Program-made: the position numbers and the translations under genes
DNA from: Pseudomonadota bacterium
GTDB taxonomy: Bacteria; Pseudomonadota; Gammaproteobacteria; Steroidobacterales; Steroidobacteraceae
Assembly (NCBI GenBank): GCA_016704655.1
Contig: JADIZR010000016.1
Coordinates: forward strand, 27,856-91,855
Direction of reading: 5' to 3'
Length of the DNA: 64,000 nt
In this document: in pieces, positions 18,019-28,486 of the stretch
Position numbering within the stretch: the stretch's first letter is position 1
How the letters are laid out: each line of letters starts with the position of its first letter
The notes under the pieces: generated by a model
Databases searched by the model: none
What the model was told of the DNA's origin: nothing
The model's input: the letters and a program-made list of their open reading frames with translations, nothing else

Positions 18019-19691
18019 ATGGATGGATCATTGCATCAATTGCTGCCGATGTACGAACGGGCGCGCGGAGCAGAGTTCCTCGTGCTCGCGACGGTCATTG
18101 CCACCCGCGGCTCGACCTACCGCAAGGCTGGGGCACAGATGCTGATCGGTCCCGGCGGTCGGTACGAGGGCATTCTTTCGGGCGGCTGTCTCGAGGGCGA
18201 CCTGGCCGCGCACGCGGCGTCGGTGCTCCACACGGGCACTCCAAAACTGGTCCGGTACGACAATCGCGGGGACGACGATCTGTTGTGGGGGCTGGGCGCC
18301 GGTTGCGAGGGTGGCATGGACGTCTGGCTCGTCCGTCTGGATCCCGCGTCGAACTGGGAACCCTTCGCCACCCTGTCACGGTGTTTCGAACAACGTGAAC
18401 GCGCAATGTATGCCTTCGTGCTCGAATCTGCGGCACCCGCCGCGCCTGTTGGCAGGACGCTCTGGATAGCTGGCGGTCCGGCTCCGCCCGCCGGACTACC
18501 TGAACGGCTGACCGCCTGGCTGGCAGCACAAGCCTGGGCTGCCCTGTGCCGCGACCTGTGGGATCGTCGAGTTCGACAGTCCCCGGGTGCGCCTGTTTTT
18601 TGACTCCGTGGCGGTCCCACACGAATTGCTGCTGGTCGGTGGCGGTCCGGACGCCCTGCCGGTGGTGGAATTCGGCGCCGCGCTGGGTTGGCGCGTAACG
18701 GTGGCGGACCATCGGCCAGCCTACGCCGAAGCGGTGCGATTTCCGCGGGCAAGACGGGTACTGTTGTCCACTCCGCCGGAGTTGACGCAACACCTGGATC
18801 TCACGAGGTTCGACGCAGCGGTGGTCATGAGCCATCACCTCGCAACGGACCTGGCGGCGCTCGCGACGCTGGCCGCCACCTCGATTCCTTACGTCGGATT
18901 GCTCGGACCCGCGACGCGTCGCCAGCGCCTGCTGTCCGATCTCGGAGCGGCGACAGCGGCGAAATTCGGGACGCGCCTGCATGCACCGGTGGGTCTCGAG
19001 CTTGGCGGGCGCGATCCGGCGAGCATCGCGCTCGCAATCGTCGCGGAGATCCAGGCGCATCTGCATGACAAAGGTCACGGGCAAGCACTCGATCGCAACA
19101 CCGCGGCATCGAGCCTGCACGTGATGTTGCTGGCCGCGGGCAGCTCGTCGCGTTTCGGCTCGCCGAAGCAACTGGCCGACATCGCAGGACGACCCATGCT
19201 CGCGCGCACGCTGGACACGGTGCTGCAACTGGAACGAAGGCACCCCGTGACCGTGGTGCTCGGCGCGGACCGCGAGCGTCTCGAGCCGCTGGTGCGCACT
19301 ACGCCAGCGTGCGTGGCCTTCAATCCGGATCATGCGCAGGGCATGGCGAGTTCCATACGCGTAGGTTTGGCGCAGGCGCCGTCTGATGCGCGCGGAGCAT
19401 TGATTACGCTGGCGGACCGGGTGGCAGTGACGGCCGACGACCTGCGGCAACTCGTGTCGCGCTGGGAGCAGCATCCCGACCGCATCGTCGCCGCGATGTA
19501 CGACGACACGATTGGTGTTCCCGCCATCTTTCCCCGCCGACCTGTTCCGGGAGCTGGCTGAGTTGACGGGCGACCGCGGCGCGCGCGTGCTGCTGTCGCG
19601 CTATCCGGAGCGAGTCATCGGCGTGCCCATGCCGTCCGCGGCGCAGGACATCGACACACCGGGGGACCTCCCTGTCGGCACGCCGTCCTGA
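18019..19691 (+). CDS. XdhC-MocA fusion: molybdenum cofactor insertion and cytidylyl-transfer protein (two frameshifts)
   Basis: About 557 residues when re-joined. The first half is XdhC-like: RGSTYRKAGAQMLI and LSGGCLEGDLAAHA at the start, then a Rossmann part (ELLLVGGGPDALPVVEFGA and VGLLGPATRRQRLL). Without a stop between them, a nucleotidyltransferase follows with LLAAGSSSRFGSPKQL, the motif of MocA/MobA enzymes. Frame breaks lie near 18555 and 19537; the end reads FRELAELTGDRGARVLLSRY and TPGDLPVGTPS to a TGA at 19689. MocA makes the cytosine dinucleotide form of the cofactor that IorB-type enzymes need, and XdhC protects and inserts it. It is divergent from iorAB, which fits a dedicated maturation factor. 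Confidence 0.85.
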
Positions 19692-19710
19692 TCTGCGCGC
19701 GAGTGGCGCG

Positions 19711-20154
19711 TCAATTGCTCCTGGTCGCGGTCACGATCATCCAGTCGAATGCCACAGGCGTCGTCGTACGGAGCGGCGCGTAGCTGAACGTCGTTACCCA
19801 GGTGCGCAGTGCCTGTTGTACGCAGCCATCGCCGGACTCGGAAGCGGCGTCGCTGACTCGCCCGTCCGGCTGCACGTTGAAGTGCGTGCGGTACATCGCT
19901 CCCGGCGTCGCCTCGCACCTCGTGGCATGGCGAGTTCCGCAGCGCCGAGCAACTGGAGCTCCGGCGCCGGCGGAGCGGAGCGACGCCCGGTCCAACGCAG
20001 GCGGATACCAGCCACAGCCCGGCATCGTGACGAGCAGTCGCAGATTCCCGGTACGGGGATGACGATCGGAACGCGCTGTCATGGCGGCCTCCACCGGGGG
20101 CTGTTGCCAGGCCTGAGTGCTGAACGTGACTGTACCCGCGTTGCACTGCAACAA
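19711..20154 (-). CDS. Hypothetical protein with a TonB C-terminal-like end
   Basis: The last 65 residues (HFNVQPDGRVSDAASESGDG and CVQQALRTWVTTFSYAP) resemble the C-terminal domain of TonB-type energy transducers, where a beta-strand with VQPDGRV precedes an SGD turn and a helix. The N-terminal part has poor composition and no signal or membrane anchor in this frame, so the start is uncertain and a frameshift or a decayed gene is possible. No partner is nearby. Confidence 0.35.
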   Translation of the reverse strand: MLQCNAGTVTFSTQAWQQPPVEAAMTARSDRHPRTGNLRLLVTMPGCGWYPPALDRASLRSAGAGAPVARRCGTRHATRCEATPGAMYRTHFNVQPDGRVSDAASESGDGCVQQALRTWVTTFSYAPLRTTTPVAFDWMIVTATRSN

Positions 20155-20318
20155 TCACGGACACCCTGGCCGCTCATGCGCGACGGCCCGCGCTCCGCCG
20201 ACCGCCCATCCATAGGGCCGCAGTCCACTAGGCGGTGCACTGTGCAAGACTCGCGCCACACACCGACAACATCGGGCGGTGGTCGGGGACGACGACTGGC
20301 CCAAACCAGGAAAGCTTG

Positions 20319-21949
20319 ATGAGACCCATCGGCGACGTCGCGCGCGCAATCGGCATTGATCCCGCGGTGCTCGAACCTTACGGCCACTACAAGGCCAAGC
20401 TGCCGCTGTCGGCCTTCAAGGGCCGCCCGAACCGCGGCAAGCTCGTGCTGGTTTCGGCCATTACGCCGACGCCGGCGGGCGAGGGCAAGACGACCACGAC
20501 CATCGGCCTGGTACAGGGCTTGACGAAGATCGGTGTGCGCAGTGCCGCGGCCTTGCGCGAGCCCAGTCTCGGCCCGGTCTTCGGGATGAAGGGCGGCGGT
20601 GCAGGCGGCGGCGCGTCGGAAATGCTGCCGATGATGGACATCAACCTGCACTTCAACGGCGACTTTCACGCCGTCTCGAGCGCGCACAACCTGCTGGCGG
20701 CGCTCGTCGACAACGCGCTGCACAACGGCAACCCGTCACGGCTCGACCCGCGGCGCGTCACCTGAAACGCGTGGTGGACATGAACGACCGCGCGCTGCGC
20801 GACATCATCATCGGACTCGGCGGCCGTACCGAGGGCATTCCGCGCGAGAGCGGATTCGACATCACCGCCGCGAGCGAAGTGATGGCGATCCTCTGCCTTG
20901 CCAGCGACATTCCGGATCTCAAGGCCCGGCTGGGTCGCATCGTGGTGGGCTACGTCCGATGGCGTCGCCGTCACCGCCAGCCAGCTGGGTGCCGTCGGCG
21001 CGCTGGCCGCGCTGCTGAGCCAGGCGATCAAGCCGAACCTCGTGCAGACCACCGAGGGCTCGCCCGCGTTCGTGCACGGAGGCCCGTTCGCCAACATCGC
21101 TCATGGAACCAACAGCATCACAGCCACGCGTGCGGCGCTCTCGTACGCCGACATTGTCGTGACCGAAGCAGGTTTCGCGTTCGAACTCGGCGCCGAGAAG
21201 TTCTTCGACATCAATTGTCGCTGGCGGCGGTTCGCGCCAGCCTGCACGGTACTGGTGACGACGATCCGCGCGCTGAAGATGCACGGCGGCAAGCCGCTGG
21301 CCGAGGTGAGCAAGCCGGATGTCGAGGCGATGACTCGCGGCCTCTCCAACATGGAGAAGCACATCGAGAGCATCCGCAAGTTCGGCCAGGACTGTGTCGT
21401 GGCGATCAACGGGTTTCCGACCGACACGGCCGAGGAAGTGGCCCGCGTTGCAGAAGCACTGCGCGGGACTCGGGGTGCGGGCGGTGCCGGCAGAGCCCTT
21501 CAGCAAGAGGCGGCGCCGGCTGTGTCGAGCTCGCCGAAGTCGTGCGCGACCTCGTCGCGCGCACCGAGCCGGGATTCACGCCGCTCTACGAGTGGAGCGA
21601 CTCGATCGAACACAAGATCGCGACCGTCGCCCGCGAGATGTATGGTGCACAGGCCGTGGACTACACGGCGCGCGCGAAGCGCGACCTCGAGCAGTTGCAG
21701 AAGGCGGGTTTCGACAAGCTGCCGATCTGCATCGCGAAGACGCAGCAATCCCTCTCCGACAACCCGGCCTTGCTGGGACGGCCGAAGGACTTCCTGGTCA
21801 CCGTGCGCGAGATCCAGCTGGCGGCGGGGGCGGGGTTCATCATCCCGATCACGGGCGAGATCCTGCGCATGCCGGGCCTGCCGAAGGTGCCGATGGCCAG
21901 CCGGTTCGACTTGTCGGACGAGGGTGAGGTGCTGTTCTCGCGGCCCTGA
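20319..21949 (+). CDS. fhs: Formate-tetrahydrofolate ligase (several frameshifts)
   Basis: ATP-dependent ligase that makes 10-formyl-tetrahydrofolate from formate. It starts MRPIGDVARAIGIDP and contains the P-loop TPTPAGEGKTTTTIGL, the segment REPSLGPVFGMKGGGAGGGA, WKRVVDMNDRALRDI, GGPFANIAHGTNSI and the C-terminal FLVTVREIQLAAGAGFIIPI followed by TGEILRMPGLPKVP. Frame breaks lie near 20765 (WKR disrupted by a missing G), 20950, 21465 and 21510; in each case the conserved protein continues in another frame. Re-joined length is about 543, the family norm. It stands alone on its strand. Confidence 0.9.
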
Positions 21950-21984
21950 GCGGCGTTCGGCGAGCAGCCGCAAGTCGACGCTCG

Positions 21985-23197
21985 TTACCGCGGCTGGATT
22001 CGCGCGCCGTCGCTGACACGATCGCTCGGGTGAACGACGACCACGTCGCCCGCTGCCACCTCTTTGAGAACTTCCGCATCGATCCCGTTCATGTGACCGA
22101 TCGCGACGGTCTGCAGTCGAGCCCTTCCGTCACGATTCACGAACACGGCCCATTCCTCGCCGTTGCGAAAAAGTGCTGACAATGGCAGCTGCAGTACATC
22201 CGGCGACTCCCACAGCAGGATTCGCGGCTCGACACGGTAACCGTGACCGAGCGTGCGCCATTGTTCGGCAGACTCGGTGATGTCGATCACGACCTTCACG
22301 CGCTGCTCCTCGACCCCAAGGGCCGAGATTTTCGTGAAGCCGTACGGCTCAACCCGCCGCACGACGCCTTCGAGCGCGTTGTCGCCGCCCCAGCGCTCGA
22401 TGAGCACACGTTGCCCCGTCCGCCTTCACGGCCTCCGTGGAGAGCAGGTCTGTGACGACTTCGAGTTTGCCGGGATCGCCGATCTCAAGGAGCGGCGTGC
22501 CGGACGCCACGATGCCTTCGCTCTCCGCGAGCACCTGCAGGACACCGCCACTGACTGGCGACCTGACGGTGATGCAGTCACAGTCGGCAGGACGATCCGC
22601 GCTCCTGCCGGGCGCCATCAAGCGGGCTTTCGCCTGTTCGAGTTCCGACTCGCTCACGCGCAGTCCCGCCACGGCCTCGTCGACCGCGGCCTCGGCCGTG
22701 CGCGCGCGGCGGCGGGCCGATTCCAGATCATTCTGCGAAATCGTGCGACTCGCGGCCAGGCCCTCGTAACGCTTCAGTTCCGTGATTGCGAAATCGCGTT
22801 CCGCCTGGGCACGACGCAGTTCGGCTGCCGCATGCGCGCGTGCGGCCTCACTGGCACGGATGCCGGCTCGCACTTCCGCCTCGCTGCGGCGGTCGAGGAA
22901 TGAAGGATCCGATGGCTCGATGCGCGCGACGATGGTCTCGCCCGCGACGACGCTGTCGCCAGCTTCCAGCTCGATGCGTCGCATGCGGCCGGCCAGGGGC
23001 GCCGAGACGACGAACATGTCGCGCACTCGCGTCTCGCCGTCGTCGCTCACGCTGACCTGCAGCGCGCCGCGCGCGACCGTCGCCAGGTCCACGGCCACCG
23101 GCTGCGGGCGGAAGAGCCACGTCAGCGCGCCCGCGAGTGCGATGAAGGCGGGAAGCCAGAACCAGAGCCTGCGCCAGCTTGCCTGTGCATAAATCAT
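21985..23197 (-). CDS. HlyD-family adaptor of an ABC exporter (frameshifted)
   Basis: About 404 residues. N-terminal membrane anchor (LWFWLPAFIALAGALTWLF), lipoyl-like half with ALQVSVSDDGETRVRDMFVV, a long helical hairpin (AARAHAAAELRRAQAERDFA region), and a beta-barrel. Near 22405 one base is lost: ...STEAVKADG continues in the next frame with VLIERWGGDNALEGVVRRVE and PYGFTKISALGVEEQRV. The start ATG overlaps the TGA of the permease gene (ATGA). The adaptor links the inner-membrane permease to an outer-membrane duct; substrate unknown. Confidence 0.88.
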
Positions 23198-25564
23198 TCC
23201 CGGGTCTTGAGCACGGCGATCAGGTCGGAGCCAGTCGAGCCGCCTGCGGACCAGCAGCACCGAGGCGAAGGTTGCGAGGAACCCGCCGAGGATGGCCCAG
23301 CCGTACGTTGACGGCTCGACGACGAACGGCACGCGGTAGAGTTCGGTTTCGAACGCGCGCACCAGCCAGCGCGCGAGCAGCCAGCCGATGCCTGCGCCAA
23401 GCGGCAGCGCAACGAAGGTCAACAGGCCGATTTCACCTATGAGTATGTATTCGACTTCGCGACGTGAGAACCCGAGCACACGCATCGTCGCCAATTCGCG
23501 CGCGCGTTCGGCCAGCGCGATGCGGGCGGCGTTGTACGTCACCCCGCACGCCAGCGTCACCGAAAAGACGATGAAGAAGCCGACGTAGATCAGTATGGTC
23601 TTCGCCATTGTCTCGTTGAAGGTTGTCACCGCGGCGCTCCGCAGGTTCACGGCACTGACCTGCGGCATTTGCTTCAGCTCACGATACAGGCGGGTCGCGG
23701 ACAGCGGATCCACGCGCAGGTGCCCTGCCGTGACGCTCGGCGGCTCGTGCATCGCGCGGTTCAGCGCGTCGATGTCGATATAGGCAGGCCGGCCGATGTA
23801 GGTTTCGAAAGTCGCGGTCACCGGAATCTCCAGCACGGGCCGGCGGCCCTCGAGGACCTCGACGGTTATGGAATCACCCGGCCGCACCGCCAGCCGATCC
23901 GCGAGCACCGTCGAGATCACCAGGCCTTCCGGGGGCAGGTCCAGCGCCGTGCCTTGCGCGTCATAAACACGATAGAGCGTCTGGTGGGCAGGAACGCCCT
24001 GGACGACATCCCGCACCACGCGCGGACCAGAGCGCAGTTTCGCAGCCACCGTGCGCATCGGCTCGACCGCGAGCACGCCAGGCATGCGCGCCAGTTCGCG
24101 CACGGCTGCGCTGGAACGCGCTTCGACCAGTCCCACACTGACATCCTGGCCCTGCGCCTGCAGAAAATACACATCGACGATGCGGTGGATGGCGTCGAGC
24201 CACTGCATCGACACGATCAGCACCGCAACCGACACCGCGATACCGAGGCTGGTGACGAGTGAACGCAGGGGCCAGCGCGAGGCCTGGCGCAGCACGATGC
24301 GCGTGGGTTGGTCGAGCCGCTCGAAGAACCGCGGCAGAAACAGCCGGCTGCGCCGGAACAGGGGCGGGGCGGGTGGGTGCATCGCGGCGGCGGGCGACAG
24401 TGCTGCGGCTCGGCGCACGGCTCCGATCGCACCCAGCAGGGCGGCACCCACGCTTGCGCCAGCCGCCAGCAGGAACGGACTGGCGTTCGGTCGGAACAGC
24501 AGGAACGGAAACCGATAGAAATCGGAGTACATCGTCGTGCTGTAGAGCCCGAGCCAGTAGCCGAAGAACCAGCCGAGCAGAGTGCCCACGACGCCAATCG
24601 CGAGCACGAGCTTCACGTAATGCCAGGCGATCAGGGTGTTGCCGTAGCCGAAAGCCTTCAGCAGCCCGATCTCCGGACGCTCGACCGCCACCAGCCGGGC
24701 GACCACCATGTTGGTGAGGAACGCCGCCACTGCCAGGAAGACGGTGGGCAGGAAGCGCGCCATGGTTTCGAGCTGATCGATCTCATTGGACAGGAACCAG
24801 TTCGATGCCTGGTCGGCGCGCACGTAGGCGCCGTGGCTGCCGTAGCGATCGAGTAAACCGTCCATTTCGACGACGACCCGCTCGGGATTGACGCCGCGCA
24901 ACAGGCTCGCGGAGACTTCGTTGAAGGCGCCCTCCAGGTCGTACGCAGCCTGCAGCGTCTCGCGGCCCATCCACAGCACACCGTAGCGAAGGTCATCCGG
25001 CATCAGTGCTCCCGGCCCTATCGTGTAGACGTACTCCGGGGACAGCGCCACGCCGACCACCACGAGGTTGCGCCAGCGCCCGCTCATGACCGCGCGCAGG
25101 TGATCGCCGAGACCGAGCTTGTGTGCAAGCGCGAATGGTTCCGACAGCACGACTTCATCGGGCTTACCGGACTGCGGGTAGCGGCCTTCGCGCAGCGCCA
25201 GCCGGTTGAGGCGGGGTTCTCCGTCTTCAGGGACTGAGACTAATTGACCCATGACGGGTTCTGCGAACCCTTCCACGTCCAGCACCGCGCTGCGAATGAC
25301 GCGGGTTTCGACAGTCTGCACGCCGTCAATCGCGGCGATCCTGGAGGCGAGGCTTTCCGGGGCGCGCTTGACCTGCGCGAACACATCGGCGAACCGGTAG
25401 CGTTCGTAATAAGCGGCCGAGGTGTCGCGCAGTGCTTCGAGCGACGTGAGTGACATCACGAGGAGTCCGACGCCCGACGCGATCACGAGCCCGATCGCGA
25501 GCACCTGGCCGCGCAGGCGCCAGAGGTCGCGTACCAGCTTACGATCGAGCGGATGCAGATTCAT
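23194..25564 (-). CDS. FtsX-like ABC exporter permease (frameshift near C-terminus)
   Basis: About 790 residues with two FtsX-type halves. The first membrane helix (VLAIGLVIASGVGLLVMSL) precedes a large extracytoplasmic domain, then three helices (FLPTVFLAVAAFLTNMVVA and onward); the pattern repeats in the second half, ending with the helix ILGGFLATFASVLLV. Near 23235 one indel joins this frame directly to the adaptor frame, giving a false 1071-codon fusion. In the neighbouring frame the normal ending DLIAVLKTRE with TGA at 23194 is present. With the ATPase and adaptor it forms a MacAB/DevBCA-like exporter. Confidence 0.88.
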
Positions 25565-25568
25565 GGCG

Positions 25569-26288
25569 TCACCACACCAGCTCGCGCGCCGGGCGGCGTT
25601 GCGGGTTGCGCCGTTCCTGCTGGATGCGTCCGTCGCCGAGCACCAGCACGCGATCAGCCATGTCGGCGATGACCGCGTTGTGCGTGATCAGCACCGTGGT
25701 CGTGCCGAGCTCGCGGTGAATGCGCTCGATCGCCTCGAGCACGAGCACGCCGGTCTGGCTGTCGAGCGCGCCAGTCGGCTCGTCGCACAACAGGATGTCC
25801 GGTTGCTTGGCGATTGCGCGCGATGGCCACGCGCTGTTGCTCGCCACCCGACAGCTGGGCGGAAAATGGTGCAGCCGCTCGCCCGGGCCCACGAGCCGCA
25901 GTGCGGCCCCGGGCTCCATCGGGCGCGTCGCGATTTCGGTGACGAGGGCGACGTTTTCGAGCGCGGTCAGGCTCGAGATCAGGTTGTAGAACTGGAAGAC
26001 GAAACCGACGTGCTCGCGACGATACCGCGTGAGGTCGCGATCGTCCTCGTGGGTGAGGTCGTGGTCTCCGAACCAGGCTTCACCCGTGCTTGCTGAATCG
26101 AGACCGCCGAGGATGTTGAGCAGGGTGGACTTGCCGCTGCCCGACGGGCCGAGCAGCACGACCATTTCGCCAGGCCACAGTTCAAGGTCGACGCCGCGCA
26201 GCGCATGCACTTCGACTTCGCCCGTGCGGTAGACCTTGCCGAGGTCGCGCGCGCGGAGCACTGGCCGTTGCGTGCCCGGGGTCGACAT
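25569..26288 (-). CDS. ABC transporter ATPase of the LolD/MacB type (two compensating frame breaks)
   Basis: About 240 residues. Walker A is GPSGSGKST, the Q-loop FVFQFYNLI, Walker B ILLCDEPTGALD and the H-loop VLITHNAV. In the straight frame the ABC signature is missing and replaced by a nonsense stretch. Reading one base over between about 25800 and 25865 restores AQLSGGEQQRVAIAR, so a missing base and a missing dinucleotide (in the GCGCGC run) cancel. The start at 26288 gives MSTPGTQRPVLRARDLGKVY. It is the first gene of the exporter operon and its stop lies 4 bases before the permease start. Confidence 0.9.
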   Translation of the reverse strand: MSTPGTQRPVLRARDLGKVYRTGEVEVHALRGVDLELWPGEMVVLLGPSGSGKSTLLNILGGLDSASTGEAWFGDHDLTHEDDRDLTRYRREHVGFVFQFYNLISSLTALENVALVTEIATRPMEPGAALRLVGPGERLHHFPPSCRVASNSAWPSRAIAKQPDILLCDEPTGALDSQTGVLVLEAIERIHRELGTTTVLITHNAVIADMADRVLVLGDGRIQQERRNPQRRPARELVW

Positions 26289-26409
26289 GACCGTGTGGAC
26301 CTCACCGGCGAACAGGAATCCGCCGAAAAGCTTGCTCGCTGCCGCCCGGGGCAGCAATAAGAGCAGTCACGGAGGAGCAATGCGCCAGCTAACACAAGCG
26401 CCTGATTTT

Positions 26410-26787
26410 TCAATGGTTACCGGTCATTGCGTACGCGGCAGCACCGATGACGAGCGCGACCAGCGCGACGAAATCCGCGGTCACCACGCGACCGACCAGC
26501 GCGTTGTAGCCGCCGCTCGACCATGCCAGCAGCAGGAACGACAGCACGCTGACGAAGGCGGCGATGAAGGCGATGGCCTGCAGTGATGGCTTGAAGGCCG
26601 CGAAAACCAGGAAGGCGCCTAACAACCCGAAGAGCACCGCCCGGTGCCGCATGAGGATCGCCAGGTTGGGTTCGCTGAAATCGAGTCCGTAGAGCGCTGC
26701 CAACCGGCCGGCTCCCATCGCTCCGGACAACGGTAGCAGGTGGATGATCCCCGCCAGGACCAGGCTCGCCGACACCAGGTATCGCAT
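26410..26787 (-). CDS. Small four-helix membrane protein
   Basis: 125 residues with four hydrophobic helices: LVSASLVLAGIIHLLPLSG, AVLFGLLGAFLVFAAF, AIAFIAAFVSVLSFLLLAWS and FVALVALVIGAAAYAM. The first helix contains GIIHLLPLSG and is followed by RLAALYGLDFSEPNLAILMR, a pattern I associate with conserved small proteins sometimes mislabelled in databases. No catalytic motif is visible. It may share a promoter region with the divergent gene at 26868. No function is proposed. Confidence 0.7.
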   Translation of the reverse strand: MRYLVSASLVLAGIIHLLPLSGAMGAGRLAALYGLDFSEPNLAILMRHRAVLFGLLGAFLVFAAFKPSLQAIAFIAAFVSVLSFLLLAWSSGGYNALVGRVVTADFVALVALVIGAAAYAMTGNH

Positions 26788-26867
26788 CGCTTCTCCCTTG
26801 CCCGTCGTCCGGGCTGCTTGCCGCGCGTTGTCCTGGCTGTGAGCCCCAAATGCAGGAGCGTTGCGTC

Positions 26868-27238
26868 ATGAGTGCCCCTCGAAAGACACGATACGCTGCA
26901 GTGTTCGCGGCCGGGTTGCTGTGCCTCGCGCAAGCCGTTCCGGCGTCCGCTGGCTCGCCACCGCACTACCCGCCGGGTTGGCACGGCATTCCCAGCGCCA
27001 TGACCAGCACCGTTACGACGGTCGGCGCTACGTCGTGGTCGATCGACTGCCGCGCGGCTGCCGCCACGTCTACTATCGCGGCCAGCCGTACTACTACCAC
27101 GGCGCCCATTGGTACCGACCCTACGGTGCGCGGTTCGTCGCCGTGGCTCCGCCGGCAGGCGTGATCATCGACGGCCGCGGCGTCACTTTTTACGGCGTGG
27201 GTGCCGCTGGTCCGCTGGTGAGGCCGGTCGGTCGGTAA
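26868..27238 (+). CDS. Secreted Tyr/His-rich protein, DUF6515-like (frameshifted)
   Basis: About 123 residues. A clear signal peptide (KTRYAAVFAAGLLCLAQAVP, cleavage after ASA) is followed by HYPPGWHG; near 26990 the frame shifts and the protein continues SQRHDQHRYDGRRYVVVDRL, PRGCRHVYYRGQPYYYHGAH and WYRPYGARFVAVAPPAGVII. This Tyr/Arg/His-rich layout with two predicted strands of the VYYRGQPYYY type is typical of small periplasmic DUF6515-like proteins. Function unknown. Its 3' end overlaps the convergent amidohydrolase gene by about 49 bases. Confidence 0.65.
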
Positions 27239-28486
27239 CGGTCGCGCAACTCCGTTTGCCGCGAACGCATCGACTGCGACTTGCCGCCGATCCAGACCTG
27301 TTCGGCGACCGACGTCACTTCGAGCGGATCACCGGACCACAATACGAGGTCCGCAGGCGATCCGGGCATGATGCGGCCCGCTTCAGCGCCAAGGCCGAAC
27401 ACGTCCGCCGGCGTGGACGTCAGTGCCGCCAGCGCGGCGTCCCAAGGCAGACCATGCGCGACGGCAACGCCTGCGCCTTGCCGTACCTTGTGCGCCTGGT
27501 TAGTCCCGGCGGAAAGATGCGTGAACATGACGGGCACGCCCGCGCGCTGCAGTTGCGCCGCGTTCTCCATCGAGGCGCCAAGCTGATCGAACGTGCCGGG
27601 CAGGGCGAGCAGGGGTTCCAGCACCACCGGTACTTTCGACCGGGCGAGCAGCGTGGCCACCTGCGACGCCTGCGCGCCACCGACGATCACCGGCTTCACG
27701 CCGTGCCTGGCTGCGAATTCCAGCACCTGCCGGATGTCCACCGCGCGATCCACGGCAAACGCCATGCGTCCGCCGGCGAGGTATCGGGCGAAGACCTCGC
27801 GTCCCGTCGGTGTCAGCAGGCGCACGTCGCCGGCCTGCAGCGGCTTGCCCGGCAGCGCCTCACGCGTCGCCTGCTCGAGCAACATGAACTGCGCGCCGCG
27901 GCTGAAGCCGACGCCGTCGGTCGCGGACGTACCCATGTCGAGGAACTGCGTGCGGCTCGCCGCAACGAAGGGGTTGCTGCTGCCGTCGAGGCGCGCCACC
28001 GCGCCCTGTCCCGCAAACAGGGTGCCGGATGCGTTCGGCGCGATCATCGCGAAGGTGATGCCCTCGGCGCGATTGACGCCGATGGCGGCCGAATCGGGAT
28101 TGAAAGCCTGGGTGACGTCGAATTCGGGCCGGGGCACGAAACCCGGGCCGGAGGCGCCGCTGTCAACGAGGGCCGCCCTGTCGACGGTGGACGATTCCAG
28201 CTCGATCTCGCTGATGCCGAGTCCCGAAATGCCGCCGAATAGACCTGGCGTCAGTGGGCGACCGTTGGCTTCGGTCACCTGGGCGCCTGGTGCTGCCAGG
28301 TTGCTACCCACTTCGACCACGCGACCGCCGCGCACGAGCACGTCGGTGCGTTCGAGTGTGCCCTGGGTCGTCAGGGTATGGACCCTGGCGTTGCGGATCA
28401 GCACGTCCTGCGCCTGCGCAGGTACGGGCAGTGCACTAGGCGACCAGGGACAGCGCGAGCAGTGCAATGATGCGCTGGCGGTTCAT
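27190..28486 (-). CDS. Secreted amidohydrolase-family protein, second of a coupled pair (frameshifted)
   Basis: About 430 residues. The ATG at 28486 overlaps the TGA of the preceding amidohydrolase (ATGA) and begins a signal peptide MNRQRIIALLALSLVA; one indel near 28440 then leads to PVPAQAQDVLIRNARVHTL, the usual first strand of metal-dependent amidohydrolases. Later segments include GGRVVEVGSNLAAPGA, GVKPVIVGGAQASQVATLLA, ALTSTPADVFGLGAEAGRIM and GSPADLVLWSGDPLEV. The HxH motif normally following PG is replaced by LTPGLFGGISGLG, so this member may lack the first metal ligands and be non-catalytic or differently metallated. Confidence 0.82.

Noticed and set aside
22349..25564. Single-gene permease-HlyD fusion
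   Set aside because: The normal permease C-terminus and ATGA overlap are present one frame over, so the fusion is a frameshift artefact.
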